From Acidimicrobiia bacterium (GTDB lineage: Bacteria > Actinomycetota > Acidimicrobiia > Spongiisociales > UBA5794), in the NCBI GenBank assembly GCA_026985095.1, contig JALSQW010000008.1, positions 62,001-126,000 on the forward strand: a stretch of DNA of 64,000 nucleotides. The letters are read 5' to 3'. The notes under the pieces were generated by a model. That model did no database searches, was not told the origin of the DNA, and saw only the letters and a list, made by a program, of their open reading frames with translations. The translations under genes were made by a program, and so were the position numbers. Within the stretch, counting starts at the first letter, position 1. The number at the start of each line of letters is the position of its first letter. Positions 61,470 to 64,000 of the stretch are shown here, in pieces.

Positions 61470-62110
61470 CCTGCAACGAATGGAGAGCCGCCCTCTTGTC
61501 CGGCGACCATCCCGAGGGCCTCGACGGTCACCTCGCGGCGTGCCTCGAATGCCGACGCCTCGCCGACGACCTGCGCTCGGCCGCCGACCTGCTCGCAGAC
61601 CCGCTGCTGTGGGAAGAGCCACCCCCCGACCTCGAGGACCGGATCGTGGGTGCCATCGAACGGACGGCCACCGCGCCCGAGACGCACCGCGGCTCGTCCC
61701 TTCGATCCCGATGGCTCGGCCTGGTCGCCGCCGCGGCGATGATCGTCGCCATCGGCGGTGCCTGGCTGAGCACCCGAGACCCTGCTCCCGACTGGACCGC
61801 GACGTTGACCGGCGTCGACGGCACCGCCGCGGCGGCGACGATCGCAGGATGGAACACGGGATCGGGAACGCGGGTCGTCCTCGAGGCTCCCGGGCTGGAT
61901 CCGGCCGATCCCGGTTACGCCTACGAACTCTGGTTCGCCCGCGACGGAGACGAGGTCGTGTCGGCCGGGACCTTCCGGACCGCGGACAGCGTCGAGTTGA
62001 CCGTCGGTGTGGCCCGACGCGACTATCCGACGATCGTCGTGACCCTCGAGCCCCTCGACGGTGACCCGCGCCCGTCGGGGGTCGCGGTCCTCCGATCCGG
62101 CGACGCCTGA
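61466..62110 (+). CDS. Anti-sigma factor with zinc-finger-type N-terminus
   Basis: A 214-residue membrane anti-sigma factor. The N-terminal zf-HC2-like domain has H-x3-C-x2-C (GHLAACLECRRL). One membrane helix spans about 82-100. The extracytoplasmic C-terminal beta domain (RskA-like, YAYELWFARDGDEVVSAGTF) probably senses the signal. The missing first Cys of a full zinc site (HxxxCxxC retained) is typical for such members. Coupled to its cognate sigma gene. Confidence 0.88.
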   Translation: MTCNEWRAALLSGDHPEGLDGHLAACLECRRLADDLRSAADLLADPLLWEEPPPDLEDRIVGAIERTATAPETHRGSSLRSRWLGLVAAAAMIVAIGGAWLSTRDPAPDWTATLTGVDGTAAAATIAGWNTGSGTRVVLEAPGLDPADPGYAYELWFARDGDEVVSAGTFRTADSVELTVGVARRDYPTIVVTLEPLDGDPRPSGVAVLRSGDA

Positions 62111-62195
62111 CCCCGACGCGATGTGACCGATCCCGCACATCGCGCGTCAGTACAGGTGAAGGGAACGAACGAACCTCATCGGAGGAGGAACCGCC

Positions 62196-62411
62196 ATGAA
62201 GAAGAACGAAGGAACCATCGACCGGGCCCTGCGGGTCGCCCTCGGGATCGTCTTGCTGATCGTCGGCTTCGGCGTCGTCGGCGGAACCGGCGGCACGATC
62301 CTCGGGATCGTCGGCCTCATCCCGCTGGTGACGGGCCTCGTGGGGTGGTGCCCGATCTACTCGATCTTCAAGCTGAGCACCACCGAGGACCAAGAGACCG
62401 CCAACGCCTGA
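62196..62411 (+). CDS. DUF2892 inner-membrane protein (YgaP-like)
   Basis: A 71-residue protein with two helices, starting MKKNEGTIDRALRVALG and containing the characteristic GLVGWCPIYSIF near residue 52. In other bacteria the domain occurs alone or fused to rhodanese. GGAGGAGG eight bases before the ATG. It is followed by a strong terminator hairpin. Function unknown. Confidence 0.85.
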   Translation: MKKNEGTIDRALRVALGIVLLIVGFGVVGGTGGTILGIVGLIPLVTGLVGWCPIYSIFKLSTTEDQETANA

Positions 62412-62426
62412 CCAGAGCCTGCCTCC

Positions 62427-62461
62427 GACGCCCGGACGGTACCCGCCACCGTCCGGGCGTC
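62427..62461 (+). terminator. Terminator hairpin after the DUF2892 gene
   Basis: A 14-bp perfect stem, GACGCCCGGACGGT (62427-62440) with ACCGTCCGGGCGTC (62448-62461), loop ACCCGCC, 15 bp after the stop. Confidence 0.7.
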
Positions 62462-62505
62462 ACCGCGCCCGGAACGGTCGAACCTCGCCGATTCCGTGGT
62501 TTCCG

Positions 62506-62511
62506 TAGTAT
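62506..62511 (+). promoter_or_regulatory. Leaderless -10 for the second ECF sigma gene
   Basis: TAGTAT lies six bases before the GTG at 62518. CGGAGG fills the gap directly against the GTG, too close for a Shine-Dalgarno, so a leaderless start is favoured. Confidence 0.5.
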
Positions 62512-62517
62512 CGGAGG

Positions 62518-63027
62518 GTGACCGCAGCCGCCACCCCGACCGTCACCTCCCTCTTCGAGGAGTTCGCCGACGGCATCTACACCCTGGGATACCGTCTGAC
62601 GGGCGACCGTCACCTCGCCGAAGACGTCGTGCAGGAGACCTTCATCAAGGCCATGCGGGCATTGTCGACCTACCGAGGAGACGGACCCATCGCCGCCTGG
62701 CTGTACCGCATCGGGTACCGGGAAGCCATCGCCATCACCCGGAAACGCCGGGACCAGCCGGTGGAACCCGACACGATGGTGTACCTGGCCGACCGCAGCG
62801 CCGACGACGTCGAAGGCGAGATCGTCTCGAGGGAGCTGGCCGCCGTCCTCGACGCCGCGATCTCGTCGTTGACGCCCCCGCTCCGCGCCGCCTTCGTGCT
62901 CCGTGACGTCGAAGGCCTCAGCACCGCCGAGGTGGCCGCCGCCCTCGACGCGTCCGAATCGGCCGTCAAGATGCGCCTCGCCCGCGCCCGGGAGGCCCTC
63001 CGCGTCCAACTGAAGGAGTACCTATGA
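62518..63027 (+). CDS. ECF-family sigma factor (RpoE-like)
   Basis: A 169-residue sigma factor. Region 2 has YTLGYRLTGDRHLAEDVVQETFIKAMRAL and AWLYRIGYREAIAITRKRR. Region 4 has LTPPLRAAFVLRDVEGLSTAEVAAALDASESAVKMRLARAREALR. It starts with GTG at 62518. The ATG of the short anti-sigma gene overlaps its stop. It is independent from the ECF gene at 60924, as a terminator separates them. Confidence 0.94.
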   Translation: MTAAATPTVTSLFEEFADGIYTLGYRLTGDRHLAEDVVQETFIKAMRALSTYRGDGPIAAWLYRIGYREAIAITRKRRDQPVEPDTMVYLADRSADDVEGEIVSRELAAVLDAAISSLTPPLRAAFVLRDVEGLSTAEVAAALDASESAVKMRLARAREALRVQLKEYL

Positions 63028-63272
63028 CCGACCTGACCTGCGACGAACTCGACGCCCTCCTCCCCGAGTTCCTCGACGGGACCGTGACCGACGACCAGCG
63101 CGACGCCGCCCTGGCGCATCTGGCGACCTGCGACGCCTGCACCGTCGTCATCACCGAGATGCGCGGCGTGGGCGCCCTCTTCCGACAGCACGGACGCCTC
63201 CAGCTCCCCGACGCCGCCAGAGCGCGGATTCGCGCCCAGCTCGAAGCCAGCGAACGGGACCGAAGGCCCTGA
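63024..63272 (+). CDS. Short zinc-finger (zf-HC2) anti-sigma factor
   Basis: An 82-residue soluble protein with the canonical zinc-binding anti-sigma motif H-x3-C-x2-C (AHLATCDACT), a preceding Cys (LTCDELDALLPEFLDG), and a C-terminal helix. No membrane segment follows, so it is a cytoplasmic (RsrA-like) type that may sense redox or metals through its Cys ligands. Coupled to the sigma gene by ATGA. Confidence 0.88.
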   Translation: MTDLTCDELDALLPEFLDGTVTDDQRDAALAHLATCDACTVVITEMRGVGALFRQHGRLQLPDAARARIRAQLEASERDRRP

Positions 63273-63297
63273 CCCCGGCGCCGACCACACGGACCCG

Positions 63298-63480
63298 TCA
63301 GGCGTCGGGATGGACCGGACGACGACCTTGGAGGGCTCGCTCGAACTCGCAACGCCACTCGTAGTCGACCGCCCAATCGACCAGCGCCAACGACGCGGCG
63401 CGGGCGCCGTCCCGGCGGCGACGGGCGCGGAGCCGTGCGAACGCACCAGGGTCGCCTCGCAGGAGGTCTCTCATCTGCAT
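63298..63480 (-). CDS. Small Arg-rich hypothetical protein
   Basis: A 60-residue frame starting MQMRDLLRGDPGAFARLRAR (a second ATG at 63474). It is helical and basic at the N-terminus, with a W-rich acidic middle (LALVDWAVDYEWRCEFERAL). It lies between the anti-sigma gene and a divergent DsbA-family gene. No RBS is convincing. Unknown, and possibly not a gene. Confidence 0.35.
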   Translation of the reverse strand: MQMRDLLRGDPGAFARLRARRRRDGARAASLALVDWAVDYEWRCEFERALQGRRPVHPDA

Positions 63481-63552
63481 CCCCGAACGGTACCGCCGAG
63501 CGCCCGGTACCGATACGTCACCGAGGTCCGCGAATCGTGTCAAGCTGACCCC

Positions 63553-64000
63553 ATGGCAGACGAGCTGATCTACGTCGGAGATCCCATGTGCTCGTGGTGC
63601 TGGGGCTTCGCCCCCGTCATCGACGCAGTGGCGGCACGGGCGACGGTGCCGCTGCGGATCGTCATCGGTGGACTCAGGCCCGAAGGGGCCGCCCGACCCC
63701 TCGACGGTTCCCTCCGTGCCTTCCTCCACGGCGAGTGGGCGCGGATCGCCGAGCGCACCGGCCAGCCCTTCTCGACGGCACGTCTCGAACACGACGACTG
63801 GATCTACGACACCATGACCGCCGACACCGCCGTCGTGGCGATGCGTTCCCTCCATCCCCCCTCCACCCTCCGGTTCTTCACCACCATCCAGCGGGCCTTC
63901 TACGCCGACGGGGTCGACGTGACCGAACCCGACGTCTATCGGGATCTGGTCGCGGCGTTCCCCGTCGACCCGGAGCGGTTCATGGCGGCACTGACCGACC
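63553..64000 (+). CDS. DsbA-family (FrnE-like) thioredoxin-fold protein, partial at 3' end
   Basis: The first 149 residues of a DsbA/2-hydroxychromene-2-carboxylate-isomerase-like protein. The N-terminus ADELIYVGDPMCSWCWGFAP carries the CSWC redox pair characteristic of the FrnE/DsbA-like group, with a downstream helical insertion (GEWARIAERTGQPFS) and FFTTIQRAFYADG. There is no signal peptide, so it is probably cytoplasmic. It continues past the window end. Confidence 0.85.
   Translation, partial: MADELIYVGDPMCSWCWGFAPVIDAVAARATVPLRIVIGGLRPEGAARPLDGSLRAFLHGEWARIAERTGQPFSTARLEHDDWIYDTMTADTAVVAMRSLHPPSTLRFFTTIQRAFYADGVDVTEPDVYRDLVAAFPVDPERFMAALTD

Overview
This is a high-GC, gene-dense chromosomal window with many 4-base ATGA/GTGA start-stop overlaps. 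The gene set fits a deep-branching actinobacterium, possibly Acidimicrobiia-like: Rex, an MshA-type mycothiol glycosyltransferase, an RsiG-type ('aerial mycelium formation') protein, a B12-dependent ribonucleotide reductase and paired ECF sigma/anti-sigma genes. The lineage is inferred from gene content only. Many genes that start a transcription unit carry a TANNNT hexamer 6-10 bases before the start codon, which points to widespread leaderless transcription.

Layout: 0-4.3 kb holds a truncated MFS gene, leuCD, a 37-bp tandem repeat, an arylamine N-acetyltransferase and two small divergent genes. 4.3-7.6 kb encodes a PilZ-tailed cellulose-synthase-like glycosyltransferase and a MenJ-like flavoprotein. 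7.6-16.6 kb is a respiratory island. On the minus strand are a membrane cytochrome c and a CcoN-CcoO fusion that has lost all six ligand histidines. On the plus strand are a b6-type split cytochrome b, a Rieske protein, a two-cluster ferredoxin, a two-heme cytochrome c and two small membrane proteins. 17-18 kb has rex and a glutaredoxin-like gene. 18.2-24.6 kb encodes tyrosine/homogentisate catabolism (hppD, hmgA, fahA, an HMG-CoA lyase) plus an unknown partner. 24.6-33.4 kb contains a MoaD-membrane fusion, an M23 peptidase, an RsiG-like protein, an asparaginase, a CelD/BcsL acetyltransferase, mshA, a VOC protein, a Clp1-like kinase and a channel-like protein. 33.4-39 kb has an AhpD-like gene with an in-frame UGA exactly at the second active-site cysteine and a SECIS-like hairpin behind it (predicted selenoprotein), then an amidotransferase, an acyl-CoA synthetase and an MFS transporter. 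39-42.5 kb is nrdJ, preceded by a strong promoter and paired NrdR boxes.

43.8-50.7 kb is an accessory segment. It carries secreted and lipoprotein genes, an FtsX-type ABC module with less GC-rich sequence, a decayed IS3-family copy, and a 187-bp block present twice (44942-45128 and 49439-49625). Each copy of the block carries a promoter, an RBS and the first codons of a different secreted protein. 50.8-64 kb returns to core-like content: a histidine kinase, ftsH, a VanW protein, cupredoxins, a NarXL-like two-component pair, a GDT1-like transporter, two ECF sigma/anti-sigma pairs and the start of a DsbA-family gene.

The strongest leads are the predicted selenoprotein, the histidine-less CcoN-CcoO protein, a repeated cytoplasmic module shared by that island's cytochrome c and cytochrome b subunits, the duplicated promoter-leader block, and a 38-bp operator-like palindrome overlapping the start codon of an AAA ATPase.
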